Assembly (NCBI RefSeq): GCF_001685355.1
Contig: NZ_CP016438.1
Location: 5,332,001 to 5,396,000, forward strand
Direction of reading: 5' to 3'
Source of the DNA: Streptomyces lincolnensis
GTDB taxonomy: Bacteria > Actinomycetota > Actinomycetes > Streptomycetales > Streptomycetaceae
DNA length: 64,000 nucleotides
In this document: piece by piece, positions 26,350 to 35,301 of the stretch
How positions within the stretch are numbered: position 1 is the first letter of the stretch
Layout of the letters: every line of letters begins with the position of its first letter
Translations under genes and position numbers: made by a program
Notes under the pieces: generated by a model
Database searches by the model: none
What the model saw: the letters and a program-made list of their open reading frames with translations, nothing else
What the model was told of the DNA's origin: nothing

Positions 26350-27171
26350 GGCGGCGCCGCCCTGGGCCTGGGTGGCGACGTCGGCCCATTCCTCCCAGGT
26401 CTTCAGGCGCTCGGCATAGATGTGCGGGACGAGTTGGAGCGGGGCGGTGCCGAAGAAGACCCGCAGGGGCGGGTTGTCGGCGTCCACGATCTTCAGCAGG
26501 GCCGCGCCGGTGGCCGTGGGGTCGCCGTGCTCGACGGTGCCCCAGTTCGCGGCGACGGCCGCGCGCAGGTCGTCGTAGGCGGGCAGCTGCCCGGCGAAGG
26601 TGGCGGAGGAGCCCGCCCAGTCGGTGGCGAAGCCGCCGGGCTCGACGAGGGTGACCTTGATGTCGAAGCCCGCGACCTCCTGGGCAAGGGCCTCGCTCAT
26701 GGCCTCCAGGGCCCACTTGGAGGCGTTGTAGACGCCGAGGTTGGGGAAGGCGGTGACACCGCCGACGCTGGAGATTTGCACGATGCGGCCACTGCCCTGG
26801 GCCCGCAGGAGGGGCAGGGCGGCCTGGGTGATCCACAGGGCGCCGTAGAAGTTGGTCTCCATCTGGTCGCGGACCTGCTGCTCCGTCAGCTCCTCGACCG
26901 CGCCGAACAGGCCGTAGCCGGCGTTGTTGACGACGATGTCGAGGCGGCCGAAGTGGTCGTGCGCCCGCTGGACGGCCTCGGTGGCGGCGGCCTTGTCGGT
27001 GACGTCCAGGGTCAGCGGCAGGATCGCCTCGCCGTGGACGGCCACCAGGTCCGCGAGGGAGCCGGTGTCGCGGGCGGTGGCCGCGACCTTGTCGCCGCGC
27101 TCCAGGGCGGCCTGGACGAACTGGCGGCCGAAGCCGCGCGAGGAACCGGTGACGAACCAGATCTTGCTCAT
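26347..27171 (-). CDS. Short-chain dehydrogenase/reductase
   Basis: 274 residues from ATG 27171, preceded by GGAG. Classical SDR: cofactor motif TGSSRGFG (8-15), NNAG (82-85), catalytic Ser near 134 (ISSVGG) and Y148-x3-K152 (YNASK). Residues near 35 (ATARD) suggest NADP preference. It oxidises or reduces a carbonyl/alcohol; substrate unknown. It is transcribed toward tetR and shares its operator, a common arrangement for TetR-controlled detoxification enzymes. Confidence 0.92.
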   Translation of the reverse strand: MSKIWFVTGSSRGFGRQFVQAALERGDKVAATARDTGSLADLVAVHGEAILPLTLDVTDKAAATEAVQRAHDHFGRLDIVVNNAGYGLFGAVEELTEQQVRDQMETNFYGALWITQAALPLLRAQGSGRIVQISSVGGVTAFPNLGVYNASKWALEAMSEALAQEVAGFDIKVTLVEPGGFATDWAGSSATFAGQLPAYDDLRAAVAANWGTVEHGDPTATGAALLKIVDADNPPLRVFFGTAPLQLVPHIYAERLKTWEEWADVATQAQGGAA

Positions 27172-27242
27172 GGGAAAGCGCTCCGTTCGAAGTGAAGCTG
27201 ATGAAGGCTTGCGAAGTCTTATATCGAGACCGTACATCACTG

Positions 27243-27257
27243 TGAGACTCAGTATCA
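27243..27257. promoter_or_regulatory. Operator candidate 2 upstream of the SDR gene
   Basis: TGAGACTCAGTATCA matches the element at 26335-26349 apart from one arm position and the central base. It sits 72 bases before the SDR start, in the region shared with the divergent XRE regulator, so TetR might influence both. Confidence 0.65.
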
Positions 27258-27328
27258 AGATGAGTTGCAGATTCGATGCTGTACTCTGCCTGGCACAGCG
27301 AGGTACGTCTGACAACGGGAGGACAGAG

Positions 27329-28216
27329 ATGTCTTCACACGTGGCGCCCGGTGACCAAGTGACGTCCGGACTCGACCGGCGTGCCGAGCTGCGGGAGTTC
27401 CTGCGTTCTCGCAGGGCCCGGCTCAGGCCCGAGGACGTGAGCCTGCCCTCGTACGGGCGGCGGCGGGTTCCCGGACTGCGGCGCGAGGAGCTGGCACAGC
27501 TGGCCGGGGTGTCCTACGCGTACTACGCGCGCCTGGAGCAGGGCTACGGCGAGACCATGTCGGCCGAGGTGCTGGACGCCGTGGCCCGCGCCCTGCGCCT
27601 GAACGACGAGGAGCGCGGCCATCTGATCCGGCTCGCCCAGCCCGAACGGGACGCCACGCCACAGGCCGTACCCCCGCCGCAACGGCTGCGGCCCACCGTC
27701 CAGCACCTCCTCGACACGATCGGCGTGCCCGCCTACGTCGTCAGCCGGCGCCTGGACGTCCTGGGCTGGAACCGCCTCGCCGCCGTCGTCTTCGGGGACT
27801 GGGCCCAACTGCCGCCCCAGGAGCGCAATGTGGCCCGGCTGATCTTCCTGTGGCCCGAGACGCGCGACCGGTTCGTCCACCCCGACGGCCCGGCTCGGCG
27901 CGTCGTCGGCGCGCTGCGCATGAACGCCGGCAAGAGCCCCGCCGATCCGCATTTCGCTTCCCTGATCCAGGAGTTGTCGCAGAAGAGCGAGGAGTTCCGG
28001 CAGCTGTGGGCACGGCACGAGGTGAGCTGCGGGAGCGCCGGTGAGTCCGTGCGGATGCGGCATCCGCTGGTGGGAGAGTTCGACCTCGTCCACGAACCCC
28101 TGGCGCTGCCCGGGGGCGCCCCGATGCGGCTGACCACCTACCACGCCGAACCGGGCTCCCCGTCGGAGGAAGCCCTGCGGACACTGGCGAGTTGGGAGAT
28201 GGAGTCGCGGCGCTGA
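27329..28216 (+). CDS. XRE-family regulator with MmyB-like ligand-binding domain
   Basis: 295 residues from ATG 27329 with GGGAGG upstream. The N-terminal helix-turn-helix reads GLRREELAQLAGVSYAYYAR, followed by the MmyB-type PAS-like domain (VLGWNRLAAVVFGDW, then RHPLVGEFDL). Such proteins in Streptomyces often control an adjacent, divergent SDR or oxidoreductase and may sense a fatty-acid-like ligand. Here it is divergent from the SDR, with 158 bases between starts. Confidence 0.9.
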   Translation: MSSHVAPGDQVTSGLDRRAELREFLRSRRARLRPEDVSLPSYGRRRVPGLRREELAQLAGVSYAYYARLEQGYGETMSAEVLDAVARALRLNDEERGHLIRLAQPERDATPQAVPPPQRLRPTVQHLLDTIGVPAYVVSRRLDVLGWNRLAAVVFGDWAQLPPQERNVARLIFLWPETRDRFVHPDGPARRVVGALRMNAGKSPADPHFASLIQELSQKSEEFRQLWARHEVSCGSAGESVRMRHPLVGEFDLVHEPLALPGGAPMRLTTYHAEPGSPSEEALRTLASWEMESRR

Positions 28217-28245
28217 CACGGCGGCGCTGACACGGCGGCGCGCCG

Positions 28246-29397
28246 TCATGTGGACAGGAGCGCGGCCGACGACGGTATCCGGGGCACCGGGACGGAACCG
28301 TGGAGGGGACCGGGGACGCGGGACAAGGGCAGACCGGTGCCGTTGTTGGTGTGGGCGATGATCTCGGCGGTGATGGAGATCGCCGTCTCTTCGGGGGTGT
28401 GGGCGCCGAGGTCGAGTCCGATGGGTGAGCGCAGGCGCGCGAGGTGCTCATCGGGTACGCCGGTCTCGCGCAGGCGTTCCAGGCGGTGTTCGTGGGTGCG
28501 GCGGGACCCCATCGCGCCGACGTAGCCGACGGGGAGACCGAGGGCCAGGCGCAGCAGGGGGATGTCGAACTTGGCGTCGTGGGTGAGGACGCAGAGCGCG
28601 GTACGGGCGTCGACTTCCGTGGCCTCCAGGTAGCGGTGGGGCCAGTCGACGACGACCTCGTCGGCGTACGGGAAGCGGGCGGGGGTGGCGAAGACGGGGC
28701 GGGCATCGCACACGGTGACCCGGTAGCCGAGGAAGCGCCCCGCCTGACTGAGGGCGGCCGCGAAGTCGACCGCGCCGAAGATCAGCATGCGGGGCGGTGC
28801 CGCGTGCGTGTGGACCAGGAGTGTCAGCCTGTCGGGGCAGGTGCCGTCGTCCCCGCCCACCTCGACGCAGGCGGTTCGGCCCGCCCGCAGCAGCCCGCGG
28901 ACCTGGGTGGCCACCGCCCGATCCGCCCGCTGGCTGCCCAGTGTCCCGTCGTACGCGTTGCCGCCTCCGAGGACGGACAGGATACGGCCGAGCAGGTGCC
29001 GCGGACCGTCCACGACCTGCGCCACGGCGACGGGCAGGCCGGCCAGCACGTCTTCCAGGGCGGTGGTGAGGTGGGGCCGGTCGGCGGGGTCGATCCGCTG
29101 GGCCAGGACCTCCAGTTCGCCGCCGCAGGTCAGGCCCACGGCGAAGGCGTCGTCGGAGTAGCCGAACCGGGCCCGCACCGGGGGTTCGCCCGACTCCAGC
29201 ACCTGTCGGCACAGGTCGTAGACGGCTCCCTCCACGCACCCTCCGGAGATGCTGCCGACCGCCTCGCCGTCGGTGCTCACGGCCAGCGCGGTGCCGGGTG
29301 GCAGGGGTGCGCTGCCGCTGACCTGGACGACGGTGGCGAGGGCGAAGGGGCGGGCCTCGCGGCACCAGCGGTACAGCATGTCCGCGATGTTCAGCAT
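28246..29397 (-). CDS. XdhC/PaoD-type chaperone for molybdenum cofactor insertion
   Basis: 383 residues. The N-terminal XdhC domain has SGSAPLPPGT and GSISGGCVEGAVYD, and a C-terminal Rossmann-type domain has LIFGAVDFAAAL and GYVGAMGSRRTH. The family binds molybdopterin cytosine dinucleotide, helps its sulfuration and inserts it into xanthine dehydrogenase/aldehyde oxidase-type enzymes. Being last after the three enzyme subunit genes matches the paoABCD order. A 99-base gap separates it from the large subunit gene. Confidence 0.9.
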   Translation of the reverse strand: MLNIADMLYRWCREARPFALATVVQVSGSAPLPPGTALAVSTDGEAVGSISGGCVEGAVYDLCRQVLESGEPPVRARFGYSDDAFAVGLTCGGELEVLAQRIDPADRPHLTTALEDVLAGLPVAVAQVVDGPRHLLGRILSVLGGGNAYDGTLGSQRADRAVATQVRGLLRAGRTACVEVGGDDGTCPDRLTLLVHTHAAPPRMLIFGAVDFAAALSQAGRFLGYRVTVCDARPVFATPARFPYADEVVVDWPHRYLEATEVDARTALCVLTHDAKFDIPLLRLALGLPVGYVGAMGSRRTHEHRLERLRETGVPDEHLARLRSPIGLDLGAHTPEETAISITAEIIAHTNNGTGLPLSRVPGPLHGSVPVPRIPSSAALLST

Positions 29398-29496
29398 GAG
29401 AGGTGTCCTTCGGAGGGTGTCCTTCGTGGGTGGGTGGACCGCCGCCGCGCCGGTAGGGGGACAGTGCGGCGCGGCGGCGGACCGGCCGGGCGGGGT

Positions 29497-31698
29497 TCAG
29501 AGGAGGGCTTCGGCGGTGATGGGCAGGTCGCGGACGCGGCGGCCTGTGGCGTGGAAGACCGCGTTGGCGATGGCGGGTGCCACACCGATCTGCACGAGCT
29601 CTCCGAGGCTCTTCACGCCGATGGGGTCCGCCCTGTAGTCCTCACCGTCGAGATAGACGGCCTTGAGATCGGGGATGTCGGCGTTGACGGGCACGAGGTA
29701 GTCGGCGAGGTTGGCGTTGACGATCCGGCCGTCGCGGTGGTCGGTGACCGTGTGCTCCAGCAGGGCCGCGCCGATGCCGCCCACCATGCCGCCGATGGCC
29801 TGGCTGTCGGCGAGCTTGGGGCTGATGATGCGCCCCGCGTCGTACACGCCGAGCATCCGCCGCACCCGGACCAGGCCGAGCCGGGCGTCGACGGCGACCT
29901 CGGCGAACATCGCCGCGTAGCCGTACATCGAGAACCGGCTCTCCTCCTCCGGCGTGTACGATCCGCGCGCCTCCAGGTGGGTGAGGTTGTTGCGGGCCAG
30001 AAGCTGCCGGTAGGTCTCCCCGCGCGCGGGGCTGCCCTTGACGTGCAGCCGGCCGCCGCGGACCACGACGTCGTCGGCGGCGACGCCGTGCAGCGGTGAG
30101 CCCTCGTCCTCGACGGCGAGCTGGACGGCCTGCCGCCGCAGCTTGTCGCAGGTGTCCTGAACGGCGGATCCCACGCTGAGCATGGTCTGCGAGGCGCCCT
30201 GGGCAGGCGCCGGCGGCATGGCGGAGTCACCGAGCCGGAACTCGACCTGGCGTACGGCCAGGCCGAGGGCGTCCGCGGCGACCTGGGTCATGGAGGTGTA
30301 CGTGCCCGTGCCGGTGTCGTGGGTCGCCGACTGGAGCACCGCCGTGCCGTCGGCGTCGAGCCGGGCGTGGGCCTGGGCCTGCCCCCGGAAGACGTCGTAG
30401 CAGCCGGTGGCCACGCCGGTGCCGATGAGCCAGTCGCCGTGACGCGTGGAGCGCGGCCTGGGATTGCGCCGGTGCCAGCCGAACTCGCGGGCACCGACGC
30501 GGAAGCACTCGCGCAGCCGCCGGGTCGAGAAGGGCTGCTGCGTGGACGGATCCTCGCCGGGTTCGTTGCGCAGCCGCAGCTCGATCGGGTCGATGCCGAG
30601 CCGGTGGGCGAGTTCGTCCACCGCGGTCTCGATGACGAACGCGGAGCTGCTGTAGCCGGGGCCGCGCATCCACATCGGGGTGCTGACGTCGAGCGGCACG
30701 ATCCGGACGTTCTGGCTGACGTTGGGCACGGCGTAGAGCATCTGCCCGAGCGCCAGGTTGGCCTCCCAGAACTGCTCGTAGCGGGAGGTCTCGTACTTCA
30801 TCTCGTGCGTCATCGCGGTCAGCCGTCCGCGCCGGGTGCTGCCCAGGCTCAGCTTGTACTCGTACGCGGGCCGGTAGCCCACCGTGAAGTACATCTGCCT
30901 GCGGGTCAGCGCGAGTTTCACCGGACGGCCGAGCTCGCGTGCGGCGAGCGCCGCGATGGTGACGTGCGGCCAGGCCCGCAGGGCGTTGCCGAACGCGCCG
31001 CCGACGAACGGCGACAGGACGCGCACGTTCTCCTGCGGTATGCCGAACACGGCCGCGAGCTCGTTCCGCGTGCCGATCACATGCTGGGTCTTGTCCCACA
31101 GCGTGAGCTCGTCACCGTCCCAACGGGCGACGGTGGCCTGCGTCTCCATCGGATTGTGGTGGTTGCGGGAGAGCCGGTAGGTCATCTCCATCCGGACGTC
31201 CGCGCTACCCAGCGCCTCCGCCGCATTGCCCCGGGCGTAGGGCCGCGCGAAGGGCGCGGGCCCGTCCACGGCCTGGCCGCGGGTCAGGTCGGTCGACGGC
31301 TGCTCGGCGTCGTAGGAGACCTTCACCAGCTCGGCGGCGTGCTGCGCGGCCTCCAGCGCGGTGGCCACCACGACGGCGACGGGCTGGCCGAAGAACCGGA
31401 CGGTGTCGTCCTGGAAGACGCGCAGCCGCCCGCCCGGGAAGGGGCCCGGGTTGTCGCGGTAGGCCAGCCTCGGCTTGTCGAGGTGGCTGATGATGCCGAG
31501 GACGCCGGGCTGGGCTTCGGCGGCGCGGGTGTCGATACCGGTGATCCGTCCGCGGCCGATGCTGCTGTCGACGACGACCGCGTGCAGGACCCCTTTGATG
31601 TCGTGGTCGGCGGCGTACTTGGCCTGGCCGGTCACCTTCAGCCGTCCGTCCACCCGGGACAGCGGGGCGCCGACGGCTGCCTTCGGCTGCGGGCTCAC
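29497..31698 (-). CDS. Molybdopterin-binding large subunit of a PaoC-like aldehyde oxidoreductase
   Basis: 733 residues from GTG 31698, with AGGAGG upstream and GTGA overlap with the FAD-subunit stop. Xanthine-oxidase fold: SRVDGRLKVTGQAKYAAD at the start, the FFGQPVAVVVA segment, FVGGAFGNALR, and the Moco-site regions MRGPGYSS and GVKSLGELVQIG, with the Glu expected for catalysis. It carries Mo-MCD and hydroxylates aldehydes or N-heterocycles. Length matches E. coli PaoC (about 730), and the missing FAD/Fe-S domains are supplied by the adjacent genes. Substrate not determinable. Confidence 0.92.
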   Translation of the reverse strand: MSPQPKAAVGAPLSRVDGRLKVTGQAKYAADHDIKGVLHAVVVDSSIGRGRITGIDTRAAEAQPGVLGIISHLDKPRLAYRDNPGPFPGGRLRVFQDDTVRFFGQPVAVVVATALEAAQHAAELVKVSYDAEQPSTDLTRGQAVDGPAPFARPYARGNAAEALGSADVRMEMTYRLSRNHHNPMETQATVARWDGDELTLWDKTQHVIGTRNELAAVFGIPQENVRVLSPFVGGAFGNALRAWPHVTIAALAARELGRPVKLALTRRQMYFTVGYRPAYEYKLSLGSTRRGRLTAMTHEMKYETSRYEQFWEANLALGQMLYAVPNVSQNVRIVPLDVSTPMWMRGPGYSSSAFVIETAVDELAHRLGIDPIELRLRNEPGEDPSTQQPFSTRRLRECFRVGAREFGWHRRNPRPRSTRHGDWLIGTGVATGCYDVFRGQAQAHARLDADGTAVLQSATHDTGTGTYTSMTQVAADALGLAVRQVEFRLGDSAMPPAPAQGASQTMLSVGSAVQDTCDKLRRQAVQLAVEDEGSPLHGVAADDVVVRGGRLHVKGSPARGETYRQLLARNNLTHLEARGSYTPEEESRFSMYGYAAMFAEVAVDARLGLVRVRRMLGVYDAGRIISPKLADSQAIGGMVGGIGAALLEHTVTDHRDGRIVNANLADYLVPVNADIPDLKAVYLDGEDYRADPIGVKSLGELVQIGVAPAIANAVFHATGRRVRDLPITAEALL

Positions 31699-32675
31699 TT
31701 GCCACCTCCTACGACGCGCAGTTGGCGCTCGACGGTCCGTTTGAGCAACTCGACCTTGAAACCGTTGTGCTGGAGGGGCCGGGACCCGTCGGCGGCGCGT
31801 TGGGCGGCCGTGGTCCACAGGGCGTCGGACGGTCGCCGCCCGATCAGCTGCCGCTCGACGGCGGTGAGCTTCCAGGGCACGGTGCCCACGCCTCCGGCGG
31901 CGACCTTCGCCTGGCGGATCACCCCGCCGCTGATGTGCAGGGCGACGGCCGCCGAGGTGAGTGCGAACTCGTAGGACTGCCGGTCGCGGACCTTCAGATA
32001 GCCCGACCTCAGCGGGCGCGGAAGGGCCGGAAGCTCGACAGCGGTGATCAACTCGCCCGGGCGCAGGGCCTGTTCGCGGTCCGGTGTGCTGCCCGGCTGG
32101 AGCAGGAAGTCGGCGAAGGGGACACCGCGTTCCCCGTCCGGGCCGAGCAGGTGCACGGTCGCTTCCAGCGCGGCGAAGGCGACGGCGACGTCGGAGGGGT
32201 GGGTGGCCACGCAGTCGTCGGAGGTGCCGAGGATCGCGTGGGTGCGGTTGACGCCGTGCAGGGCCGCGCAACCGGAGCCGGGCTCGCGCTTGTTGCAGTC
32301 GGCGGTGACATCGCGGAAGTAGGTGCAGCGGGTGCGCTGCATGATGTTGCCGCCGATGGTGGCCATGTTCCGCAGCTGCGCCGACGCGCTCAGCTCCAGC
32401 GCCTGCGAGATCACCGGATACAGGGCGCGCACCCCCCGGTGCACGGCGGCCTCGGACATCCGGACCAGCGCGCCGATGCGCAGGCCCCCGCGCCGGGTGA
32501 CGGTGATCTCGCGCAGGGGCAGGGCGCTGATGTCGACCAGGGTGCCGGGGCGTTCGACGGTCTCGCGCATCAGGTCGACCAGGGTGGTGCCGCCGGCGAT
32601 GTACCGGCCGCCGGCGCGGCCCGCGGCGAGGGCCTGTCGGGTGTCGGAGGCTCTGGTGTAGGAGAAGAAATGCAT
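31695..32675 (-). CDS. FAD-binding subunit with extra [4Fe-4S] Cys cluster (PaoB-like)
   Basis: 326 residues. FAD-binding PCMH-type domain with IAGGTTLVDLM and the TIGGNIMQRTRC segment. Four Cys residues (RC, DC, GC and DDC) in the insertion after TIGGN match the [4Fe-4S] loop that distinguishes PaoB from ordinary xanthine-dehydrogenase medium chains. It carries electrons from the Mo subunit to an acceptor. The start lies 12 bases after the Fe-S gene and the stop overlaps the Mo-subunit start. Confidence 0.92.
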   Translation of the reverse strand: MHFFSYTRASDTRQALAAGRAGGRYIAGGTTLVDLMRETVERPGTLVDISALPLREITVTRRGGLRIGALVRMSEAAVHRGVRALYPVISQALELSASAQLRNMATIGGNIMQRTRCTYFRDVTADCNKREPGSGCAALHGVNRTHAILGTSDDCVATHPSDVAVAFAALEATVHLLGPDGERGVPFADFLLQPGSTPDREQALRPGELITAVELPALPRPLRSGYLKVRDRQSYEFALTSAAVALHISGGVIRQAKVAAGGVGTVPWKLTAVERQLIGRRPSDALWTTAAQRAADGSRPLQHNGFKVELLKRTVERQLRVVGGGK

Positions 32676-32687
32676 GGGGGCCGTGCC

Positions 32688-33326
32688 TCATTTCCCGTGC
32701 GCGGTCTGCTCGACCGCGCGCACGATCTTCACGTAGCAGCCGCAGCGGCAGATGTTGCCGCTCATGAACTCCCGGATCTCCTCCGCCGAGCCGGTGTGCC
32801 CCTCGTCGATGCAGCCGACGCCGGACATGATCTGGCCGGAGGTGCAGAAGCCGCACTGGAAGGCGTCCTGGTCGATGAACGCCTGCTGGAGCGGGTGCAG
32901 TCGCTCGCCCTTGGCCAGGCCCTCGATGGTGGTGACCTCGGCGCCTTCCAGCCGGACCGCCAGCGTCAGGCAGGAGTTGACCCGGCGGTCGTCGACCAGG
33001 ACGGTGCAGGCGCCGCAGGCACCGGCGTTGCAGCCCTTCTTCGAACCGGTCAGGCCGAGATGTTCACGCAACAGGTCCAGCAGCGAGGTCCGGTTGTCGA
33101 CCGTGACGGTGTGCCGCTCGCCGTTGACGGTCAGGGTGACGCGGCTTGAGGGCGCCGCGTCCGCGGCCTCCGCGGGCTCGGCGCCGAACACGGACGACCC
33201 CGCCACCAGGCCGCCCGCCACGACGGCACCGCCGACGGCGGTGGTCGCGATGAACGTGCGCCGGGTCGGGGCGGACGCGGATCCCTCGGGGGGAGGAGCA
33301 GGTGACTCGGAGGTCTCGGTGGACAT
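32688..33326 (-). CDS. Twin-arginine exported [2Fe-2S] subunit (PaoA-like)
   Basis: 212 residues. A Tat signal (TRRTFIATTAVGGAVVAGG) with cleavage near AEAAD indicates export of the folded complex. Two [2Fe-2S] binding sets follow: plant-type CNAGACGAC plus the later Cys of NSC, and the C-terminal CGFCTSGQ with ICRCGCY. Being first gene of the cluster with a Tat signal matches E. coli PaoA, whose signal exports the whole PaoABC complex. Start ATG 33326; the leader contains GGAGGGC tandem repeats. Confidence 0.93.
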   Translation of the reverse strand: MSTETSESPAPPPEGSASAPTRRTFIATTAVGGAVVAGGLVAGSSVFGAEPAEAADAAPSSRVTLTVNGERHTVTVDNRTSLLDLLREHLGLTGSKKGCNAGACGACTVLVDDRRVNSCLTLAVRLEGAEVTTIEGLAKGERLHPLQQAFIDQDAFQCGFCTSGQIMSGVGCIDEGHTGSAEEIREFMSGNICRCGCYVKIVRAVEQTAHGK

Positions 33327-33343
33327 GACCACTCTCTCGGTCG

Positions 33344-33400
33344 ACGGAGGGCGGAGGGCGGAGGGCGGAGGGCGGAGGACGGAAGGCGGAGGACGGAAGA
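33344..33400. repeat. GGAGGGC-type heptamer tandem repeats in the pao-like leader
   Basis: Several near-perfect copies of GGAGGGC (later degenerating to GGAGGAC and GGAAGGC) follow each other just upstream of the Tat Fe-S gene. On the transcribed minus strand they form a pyrimidine-rich tract. Possible slipped-strand length variation; otherwise no assigned role. Confidence 0.7.
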
Positions 33401-33578
33401 GGACATGAGCGTCTTCGCGCGCCGGGACACGGGGGAGGGCATGGGGAGACAGGGGGAACGCGATCGGCAGCCGCCTCACCAGGCCTTCGGTGCGGCACGG
33501 CATCCACTGTGTGGCACGGGACGCGAGGCAACGAGCACAGGGTTTTGGGACGACTCGGCTATGTACCACTGCCGCTCG

Positions 33579-33624
33579 TACGTCTGGCAGTAGCAGCCAG
33601 ATACGTCTGGCAGTAGCAGCCAGA
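33579..33624. repeat. Two perfect 23-bp tandem repeats, each containing a small hairpin
   Basis: Copies lie at 33579-33601 and 33602-33624, beginning TACGTCTGG. Each contains TCTGGC and GCCAGA as inverted arms around AGTAGCA. They lie in the 468-base gap between the pao-like operon and the divergent membrane-protein gene, so they are operator candidates. The rest of this gap shows nothing else recognisable apart from the heptamer tract. Confidence 0.7.
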
Positions 33625-33794
33625 GCGGGCGTGCCGCATGACGGGGGCGTGCGCGACCGGGTCGACGCCTCGTGATGTGCCCCGGATGTGCCCCGGATGT
33701 GCCCTGGATCACGTGTCGTGGGGTGAGTCGAGGCCCGGGGCGATTTCCGTACTCCCGTATGACGAGCGGTGTCCGGATGCGAGGATGAGGCGCC

Positions 33795-34484
33795 ATGACA
33801 GCAGGGTGGTGTTCTCGCACAGTACGGGCCGCGGTGTTCGCGGCCGTCTGTGTGGTGCTCGCCGCTCTGGGCCACGTCCTGATGTCCGGCTCCTCCGTGC
33901 CCGCGTGGACACTCGCCGCCGGTGTGGCCGCGACCGGTGCCGTGGGCTGGGGCCTGGCGGGCCGCGAGCGCGGACTGCCGCTGGTCGTGACCGTCGTGGT
34001 CGCCGCGCAGACGGCCCTGCACTCGGCCTTCTCGCTCGCCCAGTCCACCTCGCCCGCCCCGTCGGCGACAGGGTTCGGGGGCACCGCCTCCATGGACATG
34101 GGTCACATGGGTCAGCCGGGCGTGGACCGCATGGACATGAGCCACATGGACATGGGCTACGCGGACATGGGCCACGCGGATCACATCGGGCACTCCATGG
34201 ACGGCGGCGGCTCGGCATCGTCCGGCATGCTCGCCGCCCACCTGCTCGCCGCGCTCCTCACCGGCCTCTGGCTGGCGTACGGCGAGCGGGCCGCGTTCCG
34301 CATCCTGCGGGCGGTGGCCGGATGGCTGGCGGCGCCGCTACGGCTGCCGCTGCTCCTGCCCGCCGCCCCGGACCGCCCTCGCCCGCGCGTACGCCGCCCC
34401 CGCTCGGACCGGGCGCCGAGCCTGCGTCTTCTCGTCCACGCGATCACCTCTCGGGGTCCGCCCCTGGGGACCGCTGTCTCCTGA
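33795..34484 (+). CDS. Membrane protein with Met/His-rich (metal-binding-like) loop
   Basis: 229 residues. Hydrophobic segments at about 10-28, 37-52, 60-78 and 143-160. Between the third and fourth lies a loop packed with MDMGHMG, MDMSHMDMG and HADHIGHSMD, the Met/His pattern of copper- or silver-binding periplasmic segments. The C-terminus is Arg/Pro-rich and cytoplasmic. An ECF sigma gene follows 154 bases on, which suggests a metal-responsive unit; this is inference. Confidence 0.8.
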   Translation: MTAGWCSRTVRAAVFAAVCVVLAALGHVLMSGSSVPAWTLAAGVAATGAVGWGLAGRERGLPLVVTVVVAAQTALHSAFSLAQSTSPAPSATGFGGTASMDMGHMGQPGVDRMDMSHMDMGYADMGHADHIGHSMDGGGSASSGMLAAHLLAALLTGLWLAYGERAAFRILRAVAGWLAAPLRLPLLLPAAPDRPRPRVRRPRSDRAPSLRLLVHAITSRGPPLGTAVS

Positions 34485-34638
34485 CGACAGCCGGCATCCC
34501 GAGGTCACCCATGCAGCGGTGCCTTGGGCCTCGGCCGTACGCCCGCACAGCCGTCGTACGGCCGTCTCCCCACTCACCGGACCGCCCGCGCGCCCGTGCG
34601 CCGCCGGTCCGGATCACGGATGACGAGAAGGACACCAG

Positions 34639-35301
34639 GTGATCACTTCTGTCCTGCCCACCGCGCCCCGCGCGGCAGAGAAAGCAACCGCGGAAACGAC
34701 CGCGAATGCAGTCGAGAAAAGGGCAACGCTCGACGACTCGATAACCGCGTGGGCCCTCGCCGCCCGCGCCGGTGACGCGGACGCGGTCGAGCAGTTCGTC
34801 CGGGCCTTGCACCGCGACGTCCAGCGCTACGTCGCCTACCTCTGTGCCGACCCCCAGGCCGTCGACGACCTGGCACAGGACACGTTCCTGCGTGCCCTCG
34901 GCAGCCTGCACCGCTTCGAGGGCCGTTCCTCCGCCCGCTCCTGGCTGCTGTCCATCGCCCGCCGCTCGGTCATCGACAGCTTCCGGTACGCCGCCGCCCG
35001 CCCCCGCCTGGCCGACGTACCCGACTGGCAGCTGGCCGTCGAGAACGCGCAACCACGCGATCTGCCCGGCTTCGACGACGGCGTGGTCCTGCTGGACCTG
35101 CTGGAGTCGCTGCCCGAGGAGCGCCGGGAGGCCTTCGTCCTCACCCAACTCGTCGGTCTTCCCTACGCGGAGGCCGCCGAGGCCGGCGACTGCCCCATCG
35201 GCACAGTCCGCTCCCGCGTGGCCCGCGCCCGAGCGACCCTGATGGCCCTCCTGGACGAGCCCGACAATCCCGCCGAGCCCGCCACACTGGCCGCGGCCTG
35301 A
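34639..35301 (+). CDS. ECF RNA polymerase sigma factor
   Basis: 220 residues from GTG 34639. Region 2 includes DLAQDTFLRALGSLHRFEGR and SSARSWLLSIARRSVIDSFR; region 4 includes LPEERREAFVLTQLVGLPYAEAA and GTVRSRVARARATL. The N-terminal 30 residues are a poorly conserved extension. No anti-sigma gene adjoins; the upstream Met/His-rich membrane protein could be a partner. It directs RNA polymerase to an alternative promoter set. Confidence 0.93.
   Translation: MITSVLPTAPRAAEKATAETTANAVEKRATLDDSITAWALAARAGDADAVEQFVRALHRDVQRYVAYLCADPQAVDDLAQDTFLRALGSLHRFEGRSSARSWLLSIARRSVIDSFRYAAARPRLADVPDWQLAVENAQPRDLPGFDDGVVLLDLLESLPEERREAFVLTQLVGLPYAEAAEAGDCPIGTVRSRVARARATLMALLDEPDNPAEPATLAAA

Noticed and set aside
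28444..31974. Two long plus-strand open frames opposite the XdhC and Mo-subunit genes.
   Set aside because: Antisense shadows; the minus strand carries the intact pao-like operon.
33344..33400. GGAGGGC tract considered as a CRISPR or VNTR array.
   Set aside because: Unit too short, no spacers and no cas genes; kept only as a simple tandem repeat.
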